From Eustoma russellianum (lineage: Eukaryota; Streptophyta; Magnoliopsida; Gentianales; Gentianaceae), in assembly GCA_036186865.1 (NCBI GenBank), contig AP025043.1:34929657-34993656 (forward strand): a DNA stretch of 64,000 bases, read 5' to 3'. Made by a program: the position numbers and the translations under genes. The notes below the pieces were generated by a model. It did no database searches, had not been told where the DNA came from, and saw nothing but the letters and a program-made list of their open reading frames with translations. Within the stretch, counting starts at the first letter, position 1; the number at the start of each line of letters is the position of its first letter. Shown one piece after another: positions 54,834 to 64,000 of the stretch.

Positions 54834-55181
54834 AACAAGATGACTTGAAACCGAGGTAGCTCTATAGGATGATGGTTGTAATATTTTGAAGAAGGCTGAA
54901 TGTAACCTAAAAATGCAACGAACCCTAATGTGTTCAAGTTTGTATGACTAAAAAATCAGATTGTGATATGAGAGGAAATAAAGGAAATGACACTTGAATG
55001 ATGAAAAGCAAAATGCAGCAACGTGCAAGGACTCAAAGCTAATGTGGGCGTTTTTGTTTTTTTTTTTTGTATGAAATGCAAGGCGTGCAGAGTGGGGAGT
55101 AGAAGAAGGACTCAACTGAAATTGAAATGACTAGACTCAAACGAAAAGGGAAATGATAGATGGTGGAATAGAGTAACCTGG
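54834..55181 (-). other. E8 leader, PBS-proximal part
   Basis: Non-coding continuation of the E8 leader on the other side of E6, homologous to 61250-61570 of the tandem leader. It contains a poly-T run near 55057-55068. Confidence 0.85.
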
Positions 55182-55193
55182 TCTCTGATACCA
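55182..55193 (-). other. E8 primer-binding site (initiator tRNA-Met)
   Basis: The minus strand reads TGGTATCAGAGA, 3 nt from the 5' LTR. Confidence 0.92.
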
Positions 55194-55196
55194 ATT

Positions 55197-56433
55197 TGAT
55201 GCGTGCAACTCGTGGGCTCCAACAATTCCACCTTCCAAACGTCCTTCACAAAGGGTTAGGCACAAAGAAGTAAACTTCCCCTTGCTTCCTTAGTGATCAA
55301 ACGTGTGGACAACGAGCAAGACCAACACTATAAGATGGTCGTTGATCAGGCAAACCAAGATGGCCCTCCTGGACGGCACCTTTTAGCAATGGCAATACCT
55401 TCAAATCGCTCAACTTTGAAGGATCTTAACTTAGGTTTTTAATGCAAAACCAAGAAAACAAAGTATCACTCAAAGTGAAGAAAATATCAAGAATTGTTAT
55501 TCATCGAAAGGTGAGATTACAACCAGCCAAAGGGGTCTATTTATAGGTCTAAGAAACGTCCCCCTTTAGCTTGAAATGGCTATAGATAATTCAAAATAAA
55601 GCTATCTAACAAATGTTTAAATTTGAACTTTGCTTGAAAATTAAAACTAAGATAATTCTAGCTAAAACTTGAAATGCTTGCAAGATGTTATCTTCAATGA
55701 ATCTGGTCATGTTTATAGCGTCTTGGAGGAGTTGTTGAGGATTAGTATGCGCTTGGATTTGAGTTCACGAGATGGTTGACGTTTGAATTCAAGTGGAGTT
55801 TGAATTTGACTTCAATCTTGAATTCAATTTTGCATTGTGATCTTATCTTCCTTATTCTTCAAAAATGGCATGTGATCCCATCTTCCTTATTCAAAAATGG
55901 CGTGTAGGACCTAGAGATGATGGCTGAATCCTTTTTGAAATGTAAGCCTCAAATTTGAAACTTGAATTCAAATTATGGTTGAATTTGAACTCAAGTTTAT
56001 CTTCAAGTTCAAATTCAAGTAAGATGTCATCCTCCAATTTAAAGTGGCCCCCCCTTGTGATATGTTGGAGATGATGTTTGATTTCAATTTGATCAAGAGA
56101 CTCTATCTTGGACACCTTTGAATTTGTCTTAGCGTAGACAAACATTCTCTTCAAACATTCCATGTACCTAATTTACCTACAAAGCAAATACATAAAACTA
56201 ATATCACACGACACAAGATAAAATTTAAAAACAAGAATGTAGACGTGCATGTGATACATGCTCAAGTTGAAGGTTCAATGAAATGAACCCAAGGAGTCTT
56301 AGGCTCATCTTGAACATGCTTGTACAAGAAGGTGGCAACTTGATGACAAAGTTCCCTTGCCCTCCTTCTTGTTATAGGACCTTTGACCTCTTGATGGGGC
56401 CCTTGATCCTCATCGGACCCTTGATCCTCATCA
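55197..56433 (-). repeat. E8 5' LTR (1237 bp)
   Basis: It runs from TGATGCGTGC to GATCCTCATCA, with minus-strand TATAAATA at 55545-55538. It has about two units of the 13-bp repeat that is expanded in the 3' LTR, and a ~15-bp segment near 55446-55462 absent from the 3' LTR. Confidence 0.93.
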
Positions 56434-56438
56434 GCGCA
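56434..56438. repeat. E8 target-site duplication, right copy
   Basis: GCGCA, matching 41630-41634. E7 coding resumes in frame. Confidence 0.95.
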
Positions 56439-58460
56439 TTAGATGATTTTGACACTAAGGAGTTTCTTGTTGTGCGTAGAGCTTTAAATGCATATCCGAA
56501 ATTAGATGATCACGAACAACATAGAGAAAACATTTTCCATATTCATTGCATGATAAATGGTAAAGTGTGCACCATGATCATTTGTGCGAATGTGGCTAGC
56601 ATCGAATTGGTAAGAAAACTGAATTTGCCTATGACTAATCATCCGCATCCTTACAAACTTGCATGGCTAAATGATTGCGGTGAAGTTAGCGTAAGTAAAC
56701 AAGTTTTGATTTCTCTTAGCATTGGTAGTTACAAAGATGAAGTTTTATGTGATGTTGCACCAATGCATGCTAGTCATATCTTACTCGGTAGACCATGGCA
56801 ATTTGATCGACATGTGACATGTGATGGTTATTTGAATCGTTATTCTTTCAAATTGTATGGCAAATTGTACAAATTGCATGCACTTCCACCACACAAAGTC
56901 CACGAGGATCACCAACGCATGTCTAAGTATAGGGCCGATCCTAAGGAAAAAGAAGCCGAAAGAAAATTCGTGGAATGTATGAAAAGTGAGAACAAAAAAC
57001 ACGAGAGCAAGGGAAAAGCGGTTGTGCCACTAAGTGTCAACGATTCCAAAAAGAAATGTGGGTATTTCGCAAAGAAAAGAGATGTCACACGAGCCCTTTA
57101 TAGCAACCAAACCGTACTCATCATCATTCCTAAGGCGTGTCACCTTTCTCTAAAAGAACTCCCACCAAACCTACCTACCTCTGTTGCGTCCCTTATCCAA
57201 GAGTACGAAGTTCAATTTCCCTCCGAGCCACCATCCGGATTACCACCCATTAGAGGAATAGAACACCAAATCGATTTTGTCCCAGAAGCCATACTACCAA
57301 ATCGCCCAGCCTATCGAGCCAACGCCGAAGAAACCAAGGACATCCAAAGGCAAGTAGAGGAGCTCCTAGCAAGTGGACAAGTCCGAGAGAGCCTAAGCCC
57401 ATCCGCCGTCCCAGTCATTTTAGTACCCAAAAAGGATGGAACATGGAGAATGTGTACCGATTGCCGAGCCATAAACAAAATTACCGTCAAGTATAGGTAC
57501 CCCATACCTAGGCTGGATGACATGTTGGATATGTTGTACGGATCTAAATTCTTCACCAAAATTGACCTTAAGCAAGGGTACTTTCAGGTACGCATTAGAG
57601 AAGGGGGCAAATGGAAGACTGCATTCAAAACCAAATTTGGGTTCTATGAGTGGTTAGTGATGCCCTTCGAGCTCACCAACGTCCCTAGCACCTTTATGCG
57701 GCTAATGAAGGAAGTCTTACGAGCGTTCATAGGCCGATTTGTTGTTTATTTTGATGATATCCTAATCTACTCCCAAACCATAGAAGATCATCTTGACCAT
57801 ATTAGGGCTGTTTTTGACAAACTTAAGCAAGAACAACTTTACGCCGACTTTAAGAAGTGCTCTTTTTGTTTAGAACGCGTAGTTTTTCTAGGCTTTGTCA
57901 TTTTGGCTGAGGGAGTAGAAATGGATGAGGAAAAGGTTAGGTCAATTGTGGAGTGGCCTATACCTAAGACTGTAGGGGAAGTTCGCAGTTTCCATGGACT
58001 TGCAAGTTTTTATAGACGCTTTGTCAAAGATTTTTCTTCCATAGTGGCACCCCTAAATGAAATTATTAAAAAAGATGTGCCTTTTAGGTGGGAAGAGCCA
58101 CAACAACAGGCATTCGATGAGCTTAAACGTAGGCTGACCACTGCACCCACACTTAGGCTAACAAATTTTGACGAGACCTTTGAGATCGAGTGTGATGCAA
58201 GTGGAGTGGGTATAGGCGCAGTGTTGGCCCAAGGTAAGAAACCCATTGCCTACTTTAGTGAGAAGTTGAAGGGCGCTGCATTGAATTACTCTACCTATGA
58301 TAAGGAACTTTATGCCCTCGTGAGATCCCTAGAAACTTGGCAACACTATCTTCAACCTAAAGGGTTTGTGATCCACACTGACCACGAAAGCCTTAAGTAT
58401 CTTAAAGGGCAGGGAAAGCTGAACAAAAGACATGCCAAATGGGTAGAGTACATAGAATAG
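56439..58460 (+). pseudogene. E7 protease-RT-RNase H, open but with the protease catalytic motif deleted
   Basis: The frame continues E7 gag (EDLGA | LDDFDTKEFL) and is open for 674 codons. The protease reads VCTMIICANVAS where E8 has VCTMIIDSGSCANVAS, so a 12-bp in-frame deletion removed D-S-G-S, the catalytic motif. RT has YRYPIPRLDDML and YFDDILIYS, with one Val missing before YFDD; MPFELTNVPSTF carries Gly-to-Glu and Ala-to-Val changes. RNase H has ECDASGVGIGAVL. The frame ends at a TAG (58458-58460) where the family has Gln (YIEQFPY). Confidence 0.91.
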
Positions 58461-59807
58461 TTCCCTTACGTGATTAAGTACAAACAAGGAAAGGACAATA
58501 TAGTTGCTGATGCACTTCTCTAGGAGATACAAGTTAGTGAAATTATCCTCTCGATTCTTAGGATTCAAATCACTTAAGGAATTGTATCCAAATGACCATG
58601 ACTTTTGCACCATTTTTGAGGCTTCTAAGATGCACCCTTTGGGAAATTTTACATACATGAGGGATATCTTTTCAAAGAACATAAGTTGTGTGTTCCCCAA
58701 ACATCCATACGAGAAGCATTGACCAGAGAAGCCCATGGGGGAGGTTTAATGGGTCATTTCAGAGTGTTCAAAACCCTTGAGACTCTTAAAGAACATTTCT
58801 ATTGGCCCCACATGCGCGTAGATGTTGAAAGGTTATGTGGTAGTTGCATCACTTGCAAACAAGACAAATCCAAGTCCCAACCACATGGCCTTTACACGCC
58901 TTTACCCGTCCCTGATGCCCCTTGGATTGACATTTCCATGGACTTTGTTTTAGGACTTCCTAGGTCTCGAGGAGGACGCGATAGCATTTATGTTGTGGTT
59001 GATCGATTTTCAAAGATGGCACATTCCATTGCATGTAGGGAAGTTGATGATGCCACACATGTTGCTGATTTGTTCTTCAAAGAAATTTTGAAATTGCATG
59101 GCATGCCATATACAATTGTAAGTGATAGAGATACGAAATTTTTGAGTCATTTTTGGCATGTTTTGTGGGCTAAACTTGGTACACAATTGTTGTTTTCAAC
59201 CACTGCACACCCACAAACTGATAGACAAACTGAAGTCGTTAATCGTACTCTTTCTCAACTTTTGCGTGCCATTTTGCAAAAACATATTAAACATTGGGAA
59301 GATTGTTTACCATATATAGAATTTGCATACAACAGGAGTGTCCATCACGGTACCTTGCATAGTCCATTTGAAATCATGTATGGCTTTAATCCCTTGTCTC
59401 CCCTTGATTTGATCCCTATTCCCGTGCATGAATGTTCAAGTATTGATGGTAAACAAAAAGCGGAAAAGATAAAGAAACTGCATGAACAAGTTAAAACACA
59501 ACTTGAAAAGAAAAACAAAGCTTATGAAAGACGAGCTAACAAACATCGAAAACGAGTTGTGTTTAAACCTGGAGATTTAGTGTGGTTACATTTGCGCAAA
59601 GAAAGATTTCCCAATGAGAGAAAGTCAAAACTGTTACCTAGAGGAGATGGACCTTTCAAAGTTTTGAAACGCATAGGTGACAATGCATACATCCTTGATC
59701 TTCCCGAAAGGTATGGTTCAATTTCGCCTACTTCTAATGTTGCTAACCTCACCCCTTTCACTGATTACCTTTTTGATTCGAGGACAAATCCTTTTGAGGA
59801 AGGGGAT
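58461..59807 (+). pseudogene. E7 integrase region and PPT
   Basis: After the TAG the text continues (FPYVIKYKQGKDN), then one extra base near 58515 shifts the frame. Integrase is open again from about 58686 to 59810: EAHGGGLMGHF, CGSCITC, ISMDFVLGLP, VSDRDTKFL, QTDRQTEVVNRTL, GDGPFKVLKRIGDNAY. The catalytic acidic residues are kept. The frame ends at TGA (59808-59810) at the start of the LTR, directly after the PPT GAGGAAGGGGAT (59796-59807), so the LTR-encoded tail is not read. Confidence 0.88.
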
Positions 59808-61232
59808 TGATGAGGATCAAGGGTCTCATCAAGAGGTCAAGGGCCCTATGATGAAGGAGGGCAAGAGAACTTTGTCATCAAGTTGCCACCTTCTTGTACA
59901 AGCATGTTCAAGATGAACCTAAGATTCCTTGGGTTCATTTCATTGAACCTTCACCTTGAGCGTGTATAAGCATGCGTGTGTACGTTCTTTGTTTTGAATT
60001 TTTATCTTGTTTCTTGTGATCCTTCTTTTATGTGTTTTCTTTGTATGTAAATTAGGTACATGGAAGATCCAAAATAAAATGAAGGCCCAAATGGAACATA
60101 GTAGGCATGTGTCACAAAAGAAGGAGACAAAAGGAATGTTGTCTTGAAAGGAATGTTTGTCTCCACAAAGACAAATTCAAATGTGTCCAAGATAGAATCT
60201 CTTGTCAAATTGAAATCAAAATCATCTCCAAATATCAACAAGGGGGGCAGCCAAAATTGAAGAGTAGATGAAGATCAATTTGAAGTTAAACTTGAATTTA
60301 AATTCAACCATAATTTGAATACAAGTTTCAACCAATTGGAGACTTAAAATTCAAGAAGATTTCAGCCTATATCTCCAGCCTATAACACGCCATCTTGGAG
60401 GACAAAGGAAGGATAGATTCTAATTCAAATTGAATCCAAGTTTGAATTCAAATTCAAACTCAGTTTGAATTCAAAATTCAACCATCTTTTGAATTCAAGT
60501 CCAACAATCTTATCATCATCAAAATCAGATTTTCTACACTTCATTATCCATGGAACATGCCAGATTGGAGAGCTAGAACACAATTCAAATTGAATCCAAG
60601 TTTGAATTCAAGATCAACCTCAATTAAAATTCAAACGTCCACCATCTCTTGAATTCAAGTCCAAGCATATTCTACTCATCAAATCAGCTCCTCCAAGACA
60701 TTATTTGACTCTCATACACGGCTGGACATGGAGAGAATGGGATCTTGCAAGCAATTCAAATTTTATCTAGGATTTGTTTTACTTTTGAATTCAAATAATT
60801 TTCAAGTTTCAAACATTATTAGCTATCTTATTTTGAAATAATTTCTGGTCATTTGAAGGCTGATAGGACGTGGGTTAAGGCCTATACATAGACCCCTTTG
60901 GCCGATTGTAAACACAACTTTGGATGAATAACAATCCTTGATATTTTCTTTGCTTTGTGAGACTTTGTTTTCTTGGTTTTGCATCAAAAACCTAAGTTAA
61001 GATCCTTCAAAGTTGAGCATTTTGAAGGTGTTGCCATTGCTAAAAGGTGCCGTCCAGGAGGGCCATATTGGTTTGCCTGATCAACGACCATCTTGTAGTG
61101 TTGGTCTTGCTCAATTAAGCCACACGTTTTTATCACTAAGGAAGCAAGGGGAAGTCTTCTTCCTTGTGCCTAACCCTTTGTGAAGAACGTTTGGAAGGTG
61201 GAATTGTTGGAGCCCACATCTTGCATGCATTA
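59808..61232 (+). repeat. E7-family LTR (1425 bp), 3' LTR of E7 and 5' LTR of a tandem unit
   Basis: It starts TGATGAGGATCAAGG after the E7 PPT and ends GCATGCATTA (expected terminal CA mutated to TA). It is followed after 3 nt by a PBS. TATACATAG at 60883-60891 is a mutated version of the TATAAATAG box in E8. It contains dense TTGAATTCAA words (60270-60680). Confidence 0.88.
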
Positions 61233-61235
61233 AAT

Positions 61236-61247
61236 TGGTATCAGAGA
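61236..61247 (+). other. Primer-binding site of the tandem unit
   Basis: TGGTATCAGAGA lies directly after the LTR that closes E7, showing that a second internal region begins here. Confidence 0.9.
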
Positions 61248-62593
61248 CCAGGTTACTCTATTCCACCATCTATCATTTCCTTTTCGTTTGAGTCTAGTCA
61301 ATTCAAGTTCAGTTGTGTCCTTCTGTCTTGCATCTCATACAAAAAAAAAAGATAAAAAATGTCCAGGTTTGCTTTGAGTCCTTGCATTTTGCTGCTTTTG
61401 CTTTTCGTCATTCAAGGGTCATTTTTTTATTTTCTTTTAGCGTCACATCTGATTTTGAGTTGCTCAAACTTGAACAAATTAGGGTTTGTTGCATTTTATG
61501 TCACATTCAGCTTTCTTTTTACTACAACCATCAGCCTATAAAGCTACCTCGGTTTCAAATCATCTTGTTGCTACCGAAGCTTTTAGTTGGTGATGATTAT
61601 ATGCATCTTGTAATTCGCATTGCGATTGATTTCATGCTTTGAGTCAAATAGTCATACGTGTGTTTGTCGTCACAACCCTTTTTCAACATCAAGAAAAACC
61701 CTAAAGTTATCCCCAACCCCACGGCCCAACCAGAAACCATCCCAACCCAATCCTAAAAATCATCAACCTATCCCAAACAACCTCATTTACACTCTTAGCA
61801 AACAGCCCCAAACCAATTCTACCAACAAAAATCAGAACCAAAAGTTCCCAATTCATTCAAAGAAAACCTAATCCTAGAATTTAAATTTTGGTTCAATTCT
61901 GTCCCACAACCATCTTATCCAAATTGACCACATAAATCATCAATTCCCAACCCAAATAGCCCATTTACACCGCCCATTAAGTGTCCGAAACCTTATTCCG
62001 AAAATCCCCCAAAACGTTCAAAAAACCCTAATTTGAAAAAAAACTCTAACCCTAATCCCCATTCCGCCCTACCCTGATTTCCCTGACTTTCCAAGGTTAT
62101 TTTGTTGCAATTCAAGGTTGCAAACTGCAATTTAAAGACATTGCCCTATTCTATCCAAAAACGAAAGTGCTCAATGCAAAACGCGTGAAATTTCAATTCT
62201 GCCCCTAGTCAAAAAAAAGAGAATCTGAACCTTGCTCAATTGAAATAGCAAGGAAGAAAAAGACAAACAAAAGAACAAGAGAAAAGAAAAAAGGCAAAAC
62301 GTTTGTGCATTACGTGAAAATTTTTGTAGTGCAATTTGAGAACCTTGGATACCGTATTTCCTTTTTACTCCATATTGCCGTCCTCCTATATCCTATTCTC
62401 CATCTCCTGATCTTCTTGAACCAATCACACACTTGGTTGCTCGATTGTTGCATGACTTGAACCACTTTGTGGATAATAAGTGCATAGAATCAAAATTTAC
62501 TAAAGATTGCCCACGGAAATCTTTAGTTCATCTTTGGTTCAGTCTTATACATCAATTTTGGTTGCTTATTTTCTTTGAATCTTAGTAGAAAGC
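61248..62593 (+). other. Leader of the tandem E7-family unit
   Basis: Non-coding. It retains the segment missing from the E7 leader (61250-61340) and is then collinear with 38750-40000. It is cut at 62593 by an E4-type LTR, so the gag of this unit is off-window or absent. Confidence 0.85.
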
Positions 62594-63476
62594 TGATGAG
62601 CTACAGCCTAACCTTGTGAATACAAACAATGATGATGACACCTCACTGCCCCGCACAGGTCCCATAACAAGGAGTATGGCTAAGAAGTTGTTACATTGTG
62701 ATGAATCATTTCTTTATAGGCATGAAGAGGATGAACCAAGCAAAGATGATGTCCACTGGATTTATATGATACAAGCTTTGATCTAGTTGTATCAAAAGCA
62801 TGTTGTACATATCTTTAGTTGTTCTTTTGATATTTGTTGATCGGTTAACCTTGTTTTAGGATAGTTTGTGTTGTATTATTGCCTTGTCTTTCAGGTACAC
62901 GTACTTAGCTTGAAAATGCAATGAGAACCTGAATTTTGTTCAAGCAAGGTTGTGACAAGCACCCATGTCAAATCTAAATTCTTCTTCACGTTGGAATGGA
63001 TGGACAAGCTGCTCATTTCATGAACCAATTGGAAGAAATCTTGAAAATCTTCAAACCAATCAAAAACAAGCAAAGAGACAAGCAAGCAAGTTGCGCAACA
63101 AATGATCCAATCAAACTCCTTTGAAGAAGGACGGCTGGTTTAAGGCCTAATTGGTTTGAATATTCAAAGCCCAAACTACAACCAATCAAAGGGAGTTCAA
63201 ACCAAGCTGCTCAATGCATTATCCAATCAAAACTTTGGCTGAAAACTAGTAAGGAAGAAACGGCTGATTAAGCTTAATCCTTTTGAAAATTCAAAGCCAC
63301 ACTCACAACCAATCAAAGCCTAATTCAAAGCAAGCTGCTCCAAGTATTATCCAATCAAATTGATCAAGAAAGAAGGCTGAAAACAAAGCATGGGAAACAC
63401 GGCAAGCAACCAGATTTCTTGGAACCAAAATCGTTCAAAAAGCAAGCATGTTATTCTTAGTCTTGTACTTTGTACT
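62594..63476 (+). repeat. E4-type LTR, truncated on the right
   Basis: It starts TGATGAGCTACAGCC and keeps the polyprotein tail frame (TSLPRTGPITRSMAKK ... HEEDEPSKDD, stop at 62783-62785). CCAAT and CAAGCTGC modules follow (63005-63360). The LTR breaks at 63476, about 0.88 kb in, where an E5-type LTR begins. Confidence 0.88.
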
Positions 63477-63703
63477 TGATGAGCCCACGATGGGGTCAAC
63501 GCAACATATTTTCATGTATCATTTATTGTCACATGTTAGTTCTGTAAGACATGGCATATCACTGTTAACTCCGCACACACTAGTGCTACTTCTTATGCCT
63601 TATAGTCTTAACTAACCCTTAGGACATGTCATATATGTTGTGTATCTTGTGTTTGTTGCTTGGTGTCTTTGAAGATAGGTCAAAGAGAGCTTTACATTGA
63701 AAA
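63477..63703 (+). repeat. E5-type LTR, first ~227 bp
   Basis: It begins TGATGAGCCCACGATGG and is nearly identical to the starts of the E5 and E6 LTRs on their coding strand. It is cut at 63703 by another E4-type LTR, so the rest is probably beyond the right edge. Confidence 0.87.
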
Positions 63704-64000
63704 TGATGAGCTACAGCCTAACCTTGTGGATACAAACACTGATGATGACACCTCACTACCCCGCACAGGTCCCATAATAAGGAGTATGGCTAAGAAGTTG
63801 TTACATTGTGTTGAATCATTTCTTTATAGGCATGAAGAGGATGAACCAAGCAGAGATGATGTCCATTGGGTTTATATGATACAAGCTATGATCTAGTTGT
63901 ATCAAAAACGTGTTGTACATATCTTTAGTTGTTCTTTTTAATATTGTTGGTTGGTTAACCTTGTTTTAGGATAGTTTGTGTTGTATTATTGCCTTGTCTT
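63704..64000 (+). repeat. E4-type LTR start, continuing off-window
   Basis: It starts TGATGAGCTACAGCC. The tail frame reads TSLPRTGPIIRSMAKK and ends MIQAMI at 63896, so the coding tail is preserved in this third genomic copy. It presumably is the left LTR of an E4-type insertion into the E5-type LTR. Confidence 0.87.

Larger units (their letters stand above)
41635..56433 (-). mobile_element. E8: CRM-like gypsy element, same family as E7, split by E6
   Basis: LTRs at 41635-42962 and 55197-56433, PBS at the right, PPT at the left and a GCGCA duplication define a complete minus-strand insertion into the E7 gag/protease region. It contains E6 in its leader. Net length is about 9.0 kb. Gag-pol has three single-base frameshifts, all in or beside homopolymers or a base insertion; RT palm through integrase is uninterrupted. 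Confidence 0.95.
37936..61232 (+). mobile_element. E7: third CRM-like gypsy family, split by E8, in tandem with a second leader
   Basis: Visible parts are a 5' LTR with a large deletion, leader, gag, [E8], protease, RT, RNase H, integrase, PPT and a right-hand LTR. It is inserted into E3 integrase after TTATG (37931-37935). No second TTATG copy follows the LTR at 61232; instead a PBS and leader follow, so the insertion extends beyond 61232 as an LTR-internal-LTR-internal array whose right end is off-window. Confidence 0.88.

Noticed and set aside
61313..61642. 109-codon ORF in the tandem leader, similar to one at 38681-39049
   Set aside because: Both lie in homologous leaders, but the N-termini differ, the frames contain indels and no protein family is recognisable; shared sequence alone explains the similarity.
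1..64000. Host genes, tRNA genes, rRNA, CRISPR, endogenous pararetrovirus or DNA transposons
   Set aside because: Every segment could be assigned to an LTR, leader, gag-pol or the non-autonomous ORF of a gypsy element; I saw no movement-protein or coat-protein text, no tRNA-like folds other than PBS matches, and no short regularly spaced repeats.

Overview
This window is a gene-free stretch of plant nuclear DNA, most likely from a eudicot. It is built almost entirely of Ty3/gypsy LTR retrotransposons nested inside one another, up to four levels deep. I found no host protein gene, rRNA, tRNA or CRISPR array. The plant assignment rests on primer-binding sites matching the initiator tRNA-Met (TGGTATCAGAG), chromovirus-type gag-pol proteins, AT-rich LTRs with plant-like TATA boxes, and GT..AG introns of plant size. 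Labels E1-E8 are mine.

Layout. (1) 1-6114, minus strand: E1, a CRM-like gypsy element running off the left edge. Its gag-pol frame is open from 3596 to the window edge. (2) 6115-17425, plus strand: E2, a decayed Tekay/Del-like chromovirus whose 5' part is off-window. Its pol is split by a 3.67 kb solo LTR of its own family (7291-10959, 5-bp duplication TGAAT), and its 3' LTR is 13811-17425. (3) 17426-37935, plus strand: E3, an older relative of E2. Its 5' LTR is split by E2, its gag by E4 (18493-33922) and its integrase by E7. (4) E4, minus strand: a CRM-like element with two ~1.19 kb LTRs and a frameshifted gag-pol, itself split by E5 (21454-28049). E5 is a non-autonomous LTR element with one 431-aa ORF; it contains a 10-N assembly gap. 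(5) 37936-61232, plus strand: E7, a third CRM-like family, split at the gag/protease junction by E8 (41635-56433, minus strand, same family). The leader of E8 is split by E6 (48987-54828, plus strand), a second copy of the non-autonomous family. (6) 61233-64000: a PBS and leader follow directly on the right-hand LTR of E7, giving a tandem arrangement. This leader is invaded by a stack of E4-type and E5-type LTRs that continues off the right edge.

Five insertions have both ends in view and all carry perfect 5-bp duplications: solo LTR TGAAT, E4 CCTCA, E5 CTATG, E6 GTAGC, E8 GCGCA. This makes the nesting order firm: E3 first; then E2, E4 and E7; then E1, the solo LTR, E5 and E8; E6 within E8. 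LTR divergence agrees with this (E5 about 2 differences in 1317 bp, E6 about 5 in 1311, E4 roughly 2 %).

Three biological points stand out. First, E5 and E6 look like a cis-parasitic family: they share PBS, leader, R/U5 and pre-PPT sequence with the gag-pol-bearing E4, but replace gag-pol with a novel gag-like, acidic ORF that ends in a membrane segment, starting at the same position as the E4 gag. Second, the Tekay-like elements carry what look like spliceosomal introns: one at the gag/protease boundary in both E2 and E3, and a second inside RT in E3 only. Third, all three CRM-like families carry a related polyprotein tail (GP-x-TR ... FL ... DEP ... W) in the first ~200 bp of the LTR. In E4 it is read directly from pol.
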